64,000 nucleotides of DNA from Ridgeia piscesae (lineage: Eukaryota; Annelida; Polychaeta; Sabellida; Siboglinidae): positions 191,001 to 255,000 of the forward strand of contig JAODUO010000070.1 in assembly GCA_025642075.2 (NCBI GenBank). The letters run 5' to 3'. Both the position numbers and the translations under genes were made by a program. The notes beneath the pieces were generated by a model, which searched no databases, was not told the origin of the DNA, and worked only from the letters and a program-made list of their open reading frames with translations. Shown one piece after another: positions 1-12,300 of this stretch (position 1 is its first letter; every line of letters starts with the position of its first letter).

Positions 1-167
1 TTTTTGATAATATGAACGTTGTGATGACAAATATTTGAGTTATCAAGACAATCCCATAATTTAATACCCTCAACAACAAAAACAATTCAAATTATAGTAC
101 TGTGATTTTACGATAAAAACCATGGAATAACTGCACTTAAAAGGTTCATTTCCTGGATGTCTTTCAG

Positions 168-388
168 CCAATATTGAGCTGTGTGTCGAAGGCGACAAAG
201 ACAGTTCTCGGGCGCGTAGGAGTGTTCACAGTCACCTCCTTCCACGCGTGTGTGTGCGCACGTGTGCCGGTCACTTCGGCCAACCTTTACAGTCGCACTG
301 CCAAGAGAGGCCTGTTATCTACGTTCAAGGCTGACAGCTTGACCCGTCTCAAGCCTCGCTCTCCCAAACCCTGCCCCGTTCACACAAG
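168..388 (+). CDS. TIAM1: TIAM exon 1 in window: linker before the RBD
   Basis: Acceptor TTTCAG at 162-167 and donor GTGAGG at 389. The frame (phase 0 in, phase 2 out) is fixed by the next exon. It encodes a basic linker containing [20 protein letters not shown] and [20 protein letters not shown], rich in Ser/Arg/Lys. I recognise no domain; its position fits the segment between PH-CC-Ex and RBD. Confidence 0.8.
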
Positions 389-3300
389 GTGAGGAAAAAC
401 ATTTCAGTTGATGCGATAATAATTAGCTTCTTCCTCGTTGTACATTTCATGACCATTGAATATTTTGTCATTTTTATTTTGGGGATGATCATTGGCAGAT
501 GTAGTACTTTTGTAGTACAATTTAGTGGCGTTAGGTAGGGGGTGTATCTGGGGAGGGTAGGGGGTGTGAATCAAGATATGCAGATTTATTATCATATAGT
601 TTAACTATTTAGAATTATCATGTATGTACCCATCAAAGGAACAGCTATCTTGAATTTGAAGGTGTCAAAATGAAGTTTTATTATTATTTATTATGGTCAG
701 TTTAACTGTAAAACCATAGACACTTAACTAAAAACGTAGTCACGGTCAGTTTAACTGTAGTGTCCTCTGTGCAGTCGAATGTTCAAGACGACTGACACGA
801 GCGAACGGGCACTGGGTGAACTGAATGACCTCAACCGCACGTCACACGCCCCCCTTGAGCGCCTCAGTAGTCGAGACGCCCTGGTACATGTGCTGCTACC
901 TGGTGGCCAGATGGTGGTGGTGTGTGTGTCGGACAAGATGACGACACAGGAAGTCCTCGAGTACACGTGCAACAAGTGCATGCTGGTCCCCAACGACCAC
1001 TTCATTCGACTGCGACTGGACGGGAACACGTACAAAGTGCCAGAGAAGTCTGTCATCCTGCAGAGTGAGGTAGGGTCAACTGGCGGGTGGAATTGTAAAG
1101 TCACAGTGGCAACACAACGATAATAAGTCATAGTTTCAGCTGAGAAAAATCACAGGAAATAAAGTCACACTTTTAATTTTGTCGTACTTTAAAAATCTGA
1201 ATAATTGACCAATACAGTGGAGCTGTTGCGGCCACACATATTACTGCCGTGGTCAGCTAGGGCACACTGCAAACTACAGTTCAGATATGTCCACTATAGA
1301 AATGTGTCCATTATAGACAGGTGTCCACTGATGCAGGTTTCATTGTACAACATTTTGGTGGTAATCAGTTAGAATGACAAAACAGCACTGGACTGTCCTT
1401 TGTTGTTGACGTAGCTGTAATTAGATACTAATTAGTGACACATTAGTTGTTCTCCTCTGTCCATTGTCTGGTGCAAGAGATGGACCCTAGGGCTGTTGAC
1501 AATACCTCAGGGACGTCACTTTGTCCAGTATCTGTCTCCTCTGTCACATTAGTGACCATCTCAAAGCTGACATTTCTATCTACCGTGGTTATGAAATTAC
1601 TGTCATGTGAAAGTTACCGACAGTTTAGTTTAGCAAATATTTTTGATGACTTTTTGCAGATTTTTACATTTTTCCACACAAAAAAGCAAGTTTTTATAGC
1701 GCAATAGCCAATCCTCACGATTGTTCAAAGCGCTTTACGCTTTACTCCCTGGCAGACCTGTTCAATTGAACACTGGCTCCGATTCTCTGGGAAGCATTCA
1801 GCTACATGCCAATTAATTCGTAAAGACTACTTGTATACATACAGGGGTGTATATTCACCACTATCTATAGCCAGGTACTCATTTATACACCTGAGTGAAC
1901 TGGAGCAATGTAAAGTAAAAAAAATTGCCCTAGGTTTTACATCGCAGCTCAGGATTCGAACCCAGGTTTTCTTAGTCGAGAGTCTGAAGCTCTACCCCTG
2001 AGTCACAGCTCTACCCCTGAGTCACAGCTCTACCCCTGAGTCACAGCTCTACCCCTGAGCCACAGCTCTACCCCTGAGTCACAGCTCTACCCCTGAGTCA
2101 CAGCTCTACCCCTGAGTCACAGCTCTACCCCTGAGTCACAGCTCTACCCCTGAGTCACAGCTCTACCCCTGAGTCACAGCTCTACCCCTGAGTCACAGCT
2201 CTACCCCTGAGTCACAGCTCTACCCCTGAGTCACTGCTCTACCCCTGAGCCACAGCTCTACCCCTGAGTCACAGCTCTACCCCTGAGTCACAGCTCTACC
2301 CCTGAGTCACAGCTCTACCCCTGAGTCACAGCTCTACCCCTGAGTCACAGCTCTACCCCTGAGTCACAGCTCTACCCCTGAGTCACAGCTCTACCCCTGA
2401 GCCACAGCTCTACTACACAAGTTCATAAGCAGACAAAATCAATCACAATCTGTCACGCTCATTTGACTATAATATTATGTGTCTGATGGTTGTGATCATT
2501 AAGGATGAGGGTTTTTAACAAGGTCCACAGCTCAGTAATCCTATGTTTAAGTCGGGGTCATTGAGGTAGTTTAGAATATCAGATAAGAACTTAACATATT
2601 TGGTAACACTTATCATATTATACATCATATTATGAGCAGGTTAGTAGATGTAAACACAACTGAGACCCCAGAAACGTTTGGTTAGGACCTTAAGGCTTTA
2701 TCAAAGACCTGATAGACCAATAAGTATTGTTATGTAGTATATGAGTATTACTAGACTACATGTATTATGACAGTTATTACTGACTACACCTTTAGATCGC
2801 ATTACGTAATACTGGCTACATAATATAAATACTACTACTATAACTACCCGGGGGTACTACATAAATAATACTAACCAAAAGAGTAAAACTACGTAAAATA
2901 AATAGTATTACTACAACTACTATAAATGCTGCATAAATAACTCTAACTAAATGAGTAAAACTGACTAAAACTAACTAAATTAATAATACTACCGGGGGTA
3001 ATACTTGAAAAATACCTGGTATCCTACCTATCCCTATTAATGCATGACTTTAGTACCGTGACAGTAATTAATCTTTACATTTGTAGTCAAGATCTGGGGT
3101 TCATTTCATTAATGTTGCTAAGAGCACTTAGGCCTGATTTTGATCCTTAATAGTGAGTGATCTTGAATACATGAAAACTGACAACACCATGACGCGCCAA
3201 CAGGACATCGTCCCTGGTGTGTCGTGGAAATAATGTCCTCTGTATTACAGCAATGGAAAGTTGCGTTTTGAAAACATCGTTTAATTTAACAACAGATTTT

Positions 3301-6300
3301 GTTTAATGATAAATGTTCCCGATGAGTTCTTTATCTCAGTGAAACGGTCCCAGCGTCATAACACATAACTAGTGAGTGGCGGTCGTTGAGAGGATCATGA
3401 TCCCTGTTGCAGGACTACGAGGGCGTGGAGATCCTGCAGAAGATCATCTTCCAGGTGCAGCTGCTGAAGACGGAGCGAGACGTGGAGTTTGGATTTGTTG
3501 CGGAGGCTGAGCTGGCGGATGATGCGGAACAGGAGGATGAGTTGTGTGTGTTCATCAGTGAGGTGACCAAGGGAGGTCTCGCCCAGCGCAAAGGTGACTA
3601 CCACGTTGTCATTGGCAACACAGCCAAACTCACAGTAGCTTGTTACATTAATATCTAGACTGTTTCTGATATCACCCGGGCCCCTCAGATCCGCTGGAAT
3701 GTGTTCCTTGTCACTGCTAGATCATTTTAAAGCGACATGGACCATGTTCGTGGCTTTTTATTTTTATTGTAAAATCATGTTATAAGGTATAAATTATACA
3801 TATTATAGCGTAATGACAGTCAAAATATGTTTTCATGTGCCATTTACGGGTTGAAAATAGACGCAGTAAGGGCACTTAACTCTGTGTACACATCAACCAT
3901 GAGGCGTTTTCGAAACCGTTATAGGCGTGGCTAAAAGTCCAGAAGGAAATATGATCACGCGATGCAGTATCACGTGAACACAAGTTGACGCCACACCCAG
4001 CCAGGTGCACGGCTCCCAGTTGGTAAAGGTCAAAGGGTGGGTGTCACTCGCGGCGATTTGAGTGACAGCGTCGGGATTCTTATAAACATTCGATGTTTAA
4101 CATTATGAAGTCAGTTCTGTTTCGATGAAACATTTACTGGTGGTCAGTCAGGATGCTACAATAGTTATAACTTATACTGATTAACATAATTTTGCAATAA
4201 AAATAAAAAGCTACGAACTGATCATGTCGCTTTAAAGTATTAACTATTTTGTTTTTGTAAAATTTTCCTTCATAAATCTACTTGCCCGCCTTATCTCCCT
4301 GGTGTGACCCCCGTATGTTGACAACTTTATCGGGTATATTTATGTTGCATTAAATTTTAATTTAGCTTTATTGATTATTGTTTGTTTTGATGTTCAGTTT
4401 CTAAATATTTATGACAACAAAAGTCACTTACCTTCTTAGACTTTCTTCCTCCTGTTCCTTTCCGGACATCGTATCATGAGCTTTCACCATCTGGAAAAAT
4501 CTTTTGCGATTTCTTTGGCATCCTTCCAGGTGATTTCTATTTTGCTCCAGATCTTCTTTAAATGTCTTACGTCAGGTCTTAGTCGGCCTTCCTCTGTTTC
4601 TGCTGCCACCTTCAGGCACATACTCCATCGCAATGAGTGCTATCTGATCTCTCACTAAGCATAGTATATGTCCATCTAGTCCCCGTCGTTGACACCTGAC
4701 GATGTCATGTAGACAATCCATACCTACTCTCCTCATTACATCTTCATTGGTGGTGTAGGTCTCTTCATCATATGCCTGGTATAAAGTGTAGAGTGTAGAC
4801 ATTGTCGGTGGAATACATCTAGTTTTTTAAACACCAATGTCTCAGGGGTAGCAGTAGCAGTTTCTCAGAGAAGTTGAGAAGGTATTTGATTGAACAGGTC
4901 TGCCAGGGAAGTAAAGTGTAAAAGCACTTTGAGCAGTCCTAAGGACTGGATACTGCGCTATATAAGAACTTACCTTTTACCTTGTATATCCTCACCTTAT
5001 TGTTATTTCTTAATCGTTGTCGTAGGTCTTGGAGTCGGGGATGAGATCCTGGTGATTAACAGCAAAGTGATCGCGGAGCTCGACATGGTGTATGTGGAGG
5101 GATTGCTCCAGGACAGTGACGCCATCTACATGACGGTGCGGTCGTGCCGGGGCGAGAAGCCCGGGGTGACGACGGTCCAGATGGAGCACGCGGACGTGTA
5201 CATTGAGAACATGATGTGTCCCCCGCCCCCCATGCAGTCACGCATCAGTGACAAACTCATCGACCAGCTCATAGTGCCAGCGCCTAACATAGGTGAGTAC
5301 TTGTGGCACAGTGTCAAGAGTCAGTAGTTTCTGTCTGTTTTAAGTGACGGTGCCAGCTCCTAGGTTATAGTTTAAGTGATGGTGCCAGCTCCTAGGTTAT
5401 AGTTTAAGTGACGGTGCCAGCTCCTAGGTTATAGTTTAAGTGATGGTGTCAGCTCCTAGGTTATAGTTTAAGCAATGGTGCCAGCTCCTAGGTTATAGTT
5501 TAAGTGATGGTGTCAGCTCCTAGGTTATAGTTTAAGCAATGGTGCCAGCTCCTAGGTTATAGTTTAAGCAATGGTGCCAGCTCCTAGGTTATAGTTTAAG
5601 TGATGGTGTCAGCTCCTAGGTTATAGTTTAAGCAATGGTGCCAGCTCCTAGGTTATAGTTTAAGCAATGGTGCCAGCTCCTAGGTTATAGTTTAAGTGAT
5701 GGTGTCAGCTCCTAGGTTATAGTTTTAAGTGACGGTGCCAGCTCCTAGGTTATAGTTTAAGTGACGGTGCCAGCTCCTAGGTTATAGTTTAAGTGACGGT
5801 GCCAGCTCCTAGGTTATAGTTTAAGTGATGGTGTCAGCTCCTAGGTTATAGTTTAAGCAATGGTGCCAGCTCCTAGGTTATAGTTTAAGTGATGGTGTCA
5901 GCTCCTAGGTTATAGTTTAAGCAATGGTGCCAGCTCCTAGGTTATAGTTTAAGCAATGGTGCCAGCTCCTAGGTTATAGTTTAAGTGATGGTGTCAGCTC
6001 CTAGGTTATAGTTTAAGCAATGGTGCCAGCTCCTAGGTTATAGTTTAAGCAATGGTGCCAGCTCCTAGGTTATAGTTTAAGTGATGGTGTCAGCTCCTAG
6101 GTTATAGTTTAAGCAATGGTGCCAGCTCCTAGGTTATAGTTTAAGCAATGGTGCCAGCTCCTAGGTTATAATTTAAGCGATGGTGCCAGCTCCTAGGTTA
6201 TAGTTTAAGCGATGGTGCCAGCTCCTAGGTTATAGTTTAAGCGACGGTGCCTGCTGCTAGGTTATAGTTTTAAGCGACGGTGCCAGCTCTTAGGTTATAG

Positions 6301-9300
6301 TTTAAGTGACGGTGTCAGCTCCTAGGTTATAGTTTAAGCGACGGTGCCAGCTCTTAGGTTATAGTTTAAGCGACGGTGTCAGCTCCTAGGTTATAGTTTA
6401 AGCGATGGTGCCTGCTGCTAGGTTATAGTTTAAGCGACGGTGCCAGCTCCTAGGTTATATTTTAAGTGACGGTGCCAGCTCCTAGGTTATAGTTTAAGCG
6501 ACGGTGCCAGCTCCTTGGTCATAGTTTAAGCGACGGTGCCAGCTCCTAGGTTATATTTTAAGCGATGGTGCCAGCTCCTAGGTTATAGTTTAAGCGATGG
6601 TGTCAGCTCCTAGGTTATAGTTTAAGCGATGGTGTCAGCTCCTAGGTTATAGTTTAAGCGATGGTGTCAGCTCCTAGGTTATAGTTTAAGCGACGGTGCC
6701 AGCTCCTAGGTTATAGTTTAAGCGAAGGTGTCAGCTGCTAGGTTATAGTTTAAGCGACGGTGCCAGCTCCTAGGTTATAGTTTAAGCGATGGTGTCAGCT
6801 CCTAGGTTATAGTTTAAGCGACGGTGTCAGCTCCTAGGTTATATTTTAAGTGAGGGTGCCAGCTCCTAGGTTATAGTTTAAGCGATGGTGTCAGCTCCTA
6901 GGTTATAGTTTAAGTGACGGTGCCAGCTCCTAGGTTATAGTTTAAGCAAAGGTGCCAGCTCCTAGGTTATAGTTTAAGCGATGGTGTCAGCTCCTAGGTT
7001 ATAGTTTAAGCGATGGTGTCAGCTCCTAGGTTATAGTTTTAAGTGAGGGTGCCAGCTCCTAGGTTATAATTTTAAGTGAGGGTGCCAGCTCCTAGGTTAT
7101 AGTTTTAAGTGAGGGTGCCAGCTCCTAGGTTATAATTTTAAGTGAGGGTGCCAGCTCCTAGGTTATAGTTTTAAGCGACGGTGTCAGCTCCTAGGTTATA
7201 GTTTTAAGTGAGGGTGTCAGCTCATAGGTTATAGTTTTAAGCGACGGTGCCAGCTCCTAGGTTATAGTTTAAGCGATGGTGTCAGCTCCTAGGTTATAGT
7301 TTAAGCGATGGTGTCAGCTCCTAGGTTATAGTTTAAGCGACGGTGCCAGCTCCTAGGTTATAGTTTAAGCGAAGGTGTCAGCTGCTAGGTTATAGTTTAA
7401 GCGACGGTGCCAGCTCCTAGGTTATAGTTTAAGCGAAGGTGTCAGCTCCTAGGTTATAGTTTAAGCGATGGTGTCAGCTCCTAGGTTATAGTTTTAAGTG
7501 AGGGTGCCAGCTCCTAGGTTATAGTTTAAGTGACAGTGTCAGCTCCTAGGTTATAGTTTAAGCGATGGTGTCAGCTCCTAGGTTATAGTTTAAGCGACGG
7601 TGCCAGCTCCTAGCTTATAGTTTAAGCGATGGTGTCAGCTCCTAGGTTATAGTTTAAGCGATGGTGTCAGCTCCTAGGTTATAGGTTAAGCGATGGTGTC
7701 AGCTCCTAGGTTATAGTTTTAAGTGACGGTGTCAGCTCCTAGGTTATAGTTTAAGCGACGGTGTCAGCTCCTAGGTTATAGTTTAAGCGATGGTGTCAGC
7801 TCCTAGGTTATAGTTTTAAGTGAGGGTGCCAGCTCCTAGGTTATAGTTTAAGCGACGGTGTCAGCTCCTAGGTTATAGTTTAAGCGACGGTGTCAGCTCC
7901 TAGGTTATAATTTTAAGTGAGGGTGGCAGCTCCTAGGTTATAATTTTAAGTGAGGGTGCCAGCTCCTAGGTTATAGTTTAAGCGATGGTGCCAGCTCCTA
8001 GGTTATAGTTTAAGCGATGGTGTCAGCTCCTAGGTTATAGTTTAAGCGATGGTGCCAGCTCCTAGGTTATAATTTTAAGCGATGTGCCAGCTCCTAGGTT
8101 ATAGTTTAAGCGATGGTGTCAGCTCCTAGGTTATAGTTTAAGCGATGGTGTCAGCTCCTAGGTTATAGTTTTAAGTGAGGGTGTCAGCTCCTAGGTTATA
8201 GTTTAAGCGATGGTGTCAGCTCCTAGGTTATAGTTTAAGCGATGGTGTCAGCTCCTAGGTTATAGTTTTAAGCGATGGTGTCAGCTCCTAGGTTATAGTT
8301 TAAGTGACGGTGTCAGCTCCTAGGTTATAGTTTAAGCGATGGTGTCAGCTCCTAGGTTATAGTTTAAGCGATGGTGTCAGCTCCTAGGTTATAGTTTTAA
8401 GTGAGGGTGTCAGCTCCTAGGTTATAGTTTTAAGTGAGGGTGTCAGCTCCTAGGTTATAGTTTTAAGTGAGGGTGTCAGCTCCTAGGTTATAGTTTAAGC
8501 GATGGTGTCAGCTCCTAGGTTATAGTTTAAGCGATGGTGTCAGCTCCTAGGTTATAGTTTTAAGTGAGGGTGTCAGCTCCTAGGTTATAGTTTAAGCGAT
8601 GGTGTCAGCTCCTAGGTTATAGTTTTAAGTGAGGGTGTCAGCTCCTAGGTTATAGTTTAAGCGATGGTGTCAGCTCCTAGGTTATAGTTTAAGCGACGGT
8701 GTCAGCTCCTAGGTTATAGTTTTAAGTGATGGTGTCAGCTCCTAGGTTATAGTTTAAGTGATGGTGTCAGCTCCTAGGTTATAGTTTAAGCGATGGTGCC
8801 AGCTCCTAGGTTATAGTTTAAGCGATGGTGTCAGCTCCTAGGTTATAGTTTAAGCGATGGTGTCAGCTCCTAGGTTATAGTTTTAAGTGAGGGTGTCAGC
8901 TCCTAGGTTATAGTTTTAAGTGAGGGTGTCAGCTCCTAGGTTATAGTTTAAGCGATGGTGTCAGCTCCTAGGTTATAGTTTAAGCGATGGTGTCAGCTCC
9001 TAGGTTATAGTTTTAAGTGAGGGTGCCAGCTCCTAGGTTATAGTTTAAGCGATGGTGTCAGCTCCTAGGTTATAGTTTAAGCGATGGTGTCAGCTCCTAG
9101 GTTATAGTTTAAGCAATGGTGTCAGCTCCTAGGTTATAGTTTTAAGTGAGGGTGCCAGCTCCTAGGTATAGTTTAAGCGATGGTGTCAGCTCCTAGGTTA
9201 TAGTTTTAAGCAATGGTGCTAGCTACTAGGTTATAGTTTAAACATCCAGTTTCAAAACAAAATTGAATGGCAATAATGCTGAGGTGAGCAGAATTAACCA

Positions 9301-12300
9301 CAATACCCTTTGATGTTTAACTTTCTCCCATTCTAGGCAGTAGACTTCCCAACTTCCCAGTATAGATTATTGCTCTGCTAACTCAAGACAGAGCATCTGG
9401 CACCCGACCCTCTCTTTAAAAACTGTTCATTGGTTTGTAAAATAAAAAAAAATTATTTCAACCCATCATCATTTTTTTGAGTCTTGTGAATTTTGCCATA
9501 TTAAGTTGATAAATCATCAGTTTGCATGTTTGCTAGGTATTCCCATCAGCAGTGTATTTCCTCTGTGATATACCAAATTCATCTTATCATGACTATTTGG
9601 GGACTGCAAACTTGTAAGACCAGTCAGTGTTACGTCTCAAGTAACATGTCACAGATGTAGTTTCTGTTATTTTAACAAAAGCTATTATTCTGACCGTTCA
9701 GTTGCACTGACTAGTCTTGTGTAGGTAGAGTTGTCCACTATCACTGTCCACGCTGTCTTTGGCAACTATGGCTGACCTTTTCAAAAAGTGTTTTAACCAC
9801 TGTGTTTGATCAACATTTCAGTATCAGGGTGACCATTGTGTTACATGTTTGTGAAGCGTGGTAACTGTAATAGTTGAAGCATCAATCTTCACTTACTTAA
9901 GAAATTTGTGGGTTGAATTTTTGCAGTCATTTTCAAACCTTGGTCAGTTTAGGCTTCTCCACATTGCCACAGTTCAGTGAGATGTATTTACTGTCAATTA
10001 CACACTATAGCCAATCCATCTTTTGTAATACGTAAATCATTTGAGATATCATTACATCCATACTGGATGTGAATGTACCATAACAGACTGGCCAATATGT
10101 TCAGCTGTCAGTTGGATTTATTTCAGTTGAGCCAGAGAAATCTGACGATGAAGACATTGAGAAGCCATCATCGAAGAATGTCGCCACAGCCTCGACCCAG
10201 CAGATAGACACCCTGCTGCAGGTAAACGTTCATGTTCTACTGCTATACCTTTGTGGCACACCTTTGACATCACAACGATATTATTACTGGAATAAAGGTG
10301 TAATTTCTCTTCCACCATCTTAAAGATGTATTTTTAAATAATCCATCTTTTAAATACCTCATTAAAATATACCTTTTAAAATGCATATATTAAATGCATC
10401 TTTAAAATCCATTGTTACAATACATCTTTAAAATCCATTTTTTAAATCAATCTTTAAAATCAATCTTTTAAATCAATCTTTAAAATATATCTTAAAAATG
10501 CATCTTTTAAATAAATGTGATGGAGACCATACCACATTCCACAACTCCATAAATATGCTTTTTGCAATGCATCTGATTTGCAACTAAATTGTTGGCTGGC
10601 TATTAGTAATTTCTTCAAAACTGAAGTAATTAGTCTTTCTTTGAGGTGTAGTACCCATACCCACCAAACTATTGAAACACTGCATAACTTTGATGATGGG
10701 CTTGCAATTCATTGGAGTTCAGTTTGAGTGAGGACATAGTGTTGGATCTTGTGTTAGAAGGAAGATGACATATAATGTGTCATGTGACTACCATCCAATG
10801 CAACTTACATTTTCTAAATGGTTATTTTTTATATGTATTATATACTGTTATGTTGTTGTTGTTGCTAAAATTTATTTGATTTGATTGACACCGACCGACC
10901 GACCGACCGACCGACCGACCGACCGACCGACCGACCGACGACCGACCGACCGACCGACCGACCGACCGACCGACTACCGACCGACCGACCGACCGACCGA
11001 CCGACCGACCGACCGACCGACCGACCGACCGACCGACCGACCGACCGACCGACCGACCGACCGACCGACCGACCGACCGACCGACCGACCGACCGACCGA
11101 CCGACCGACCGACCGACCGACCGACCGACCGACCGACCGACCATTTGAGTTAAACATGTATGGAAGCGGATTAAGATGGGCAAGACATACCGAGAGACAA
11201 TGAGTGAGAGAAGATAGACAAAGATGTCATAGTAGAAGGGGGAGACAACAGTTAAGATGCAGAGCCGTGTCATATATATCTAGTAAGTGATCTTACAGGC
11301 CATGTAAGTGCATCTCCTGCCAGGCACCGAGTTCCCAGGTCACCTTAATTTACGTTCATTTGCATCCTTGAACCAACGACCTTTCACTTCAGAATTAGTG
11401 ATGTTTGTAAAAACTCACATATTTATTTAATTATTTATTTTTGTGGATAAATTAATTAGCGAGGGGCATGGAATACAGCACTGGTCCACCCACCAGACAA
11501 CCCTGAGTTTAACACCCGGCCAGGGCAGGCATGGCATATTTGGTGTAAAAAACCTGGCTCTCAACATTGGGGACTGTGTATCCCATGTGACTTGGAGTCA
11601 TTGATATTACATCCAATTTACTAGAAAACATATGGCTGAGCCATAATTCCCGCCAGCAGTAAATAAATAACCAGCAGGAAAATTCCATAATGATGATAGC
11701 AGCTTTGTTCCTGGTTTGTTGCTCCAAATGTGAGCAGAACCTAGTTAATAATAATTATATGCCGGTAAAAATAACTATAATTATGACGTGCATATCCAAA
11801 GTAGTCTAGTGTGAATTTACCAGCTAAGCTGATCATAGTGAACTCTATGGAGTCGCAGGTTACGCTGTGCAAAAGCAGTGCTTCCGACGTTACTAGGAAA
11901 TAAACCTATTCTTGGTCGGCGCAAACAACGTTTGTCAACAACAAGTAGGCCAGAGTCCACATTGCTTGTGCTGCCATACATTCTGTTACCATGGCAACGG
12001 ATGCAGTGGCAGATAAATCTGTTGCCATGGTCACAAATGATGGACAGCCGGCTGTGGTGACAGCGGGCTGATGACATCAACCACATCATTATTATAATGT
12101 CACTGAGCTGGCGTCTGTGAGTCAGTCCAAGTCATGTCAGCGACACACAGTGCTTGACATGATGCCAGTGGCTGTCACCTCACACAGCTCACTCGCTACA
12201 CTTGTCCGGGATGACAGCGAGATATCAGGTAGGGAGGATGATATCACACTGAGGGATGATATTTATGGATAGATATGATGTGGTGTTGGGTGAATGGAGG

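Noticed and set aside
1900..2010. Functional tRNA gene on the minus strand
   Set aside because: A- and B-box-like motifs are present but no intact acceptor stem or anticodon arm can be drawn, and the body continues into a SINE.
1989..2412. CRISPR-like array
   Set aside because: Units are directly adjacent without unique spacers, and the setting is a eukaryotic intron. The same applies to the arrays at 5.3, 18.3, 27 and 55.9 kb.
10822..11273. Ser-Val-Gly-Arg and Thr-Asp-Arg-Pro repeat proteins
   Set aside because: Translation of the (ACCG)n microsatellite, open on both strands, with no unique flank.
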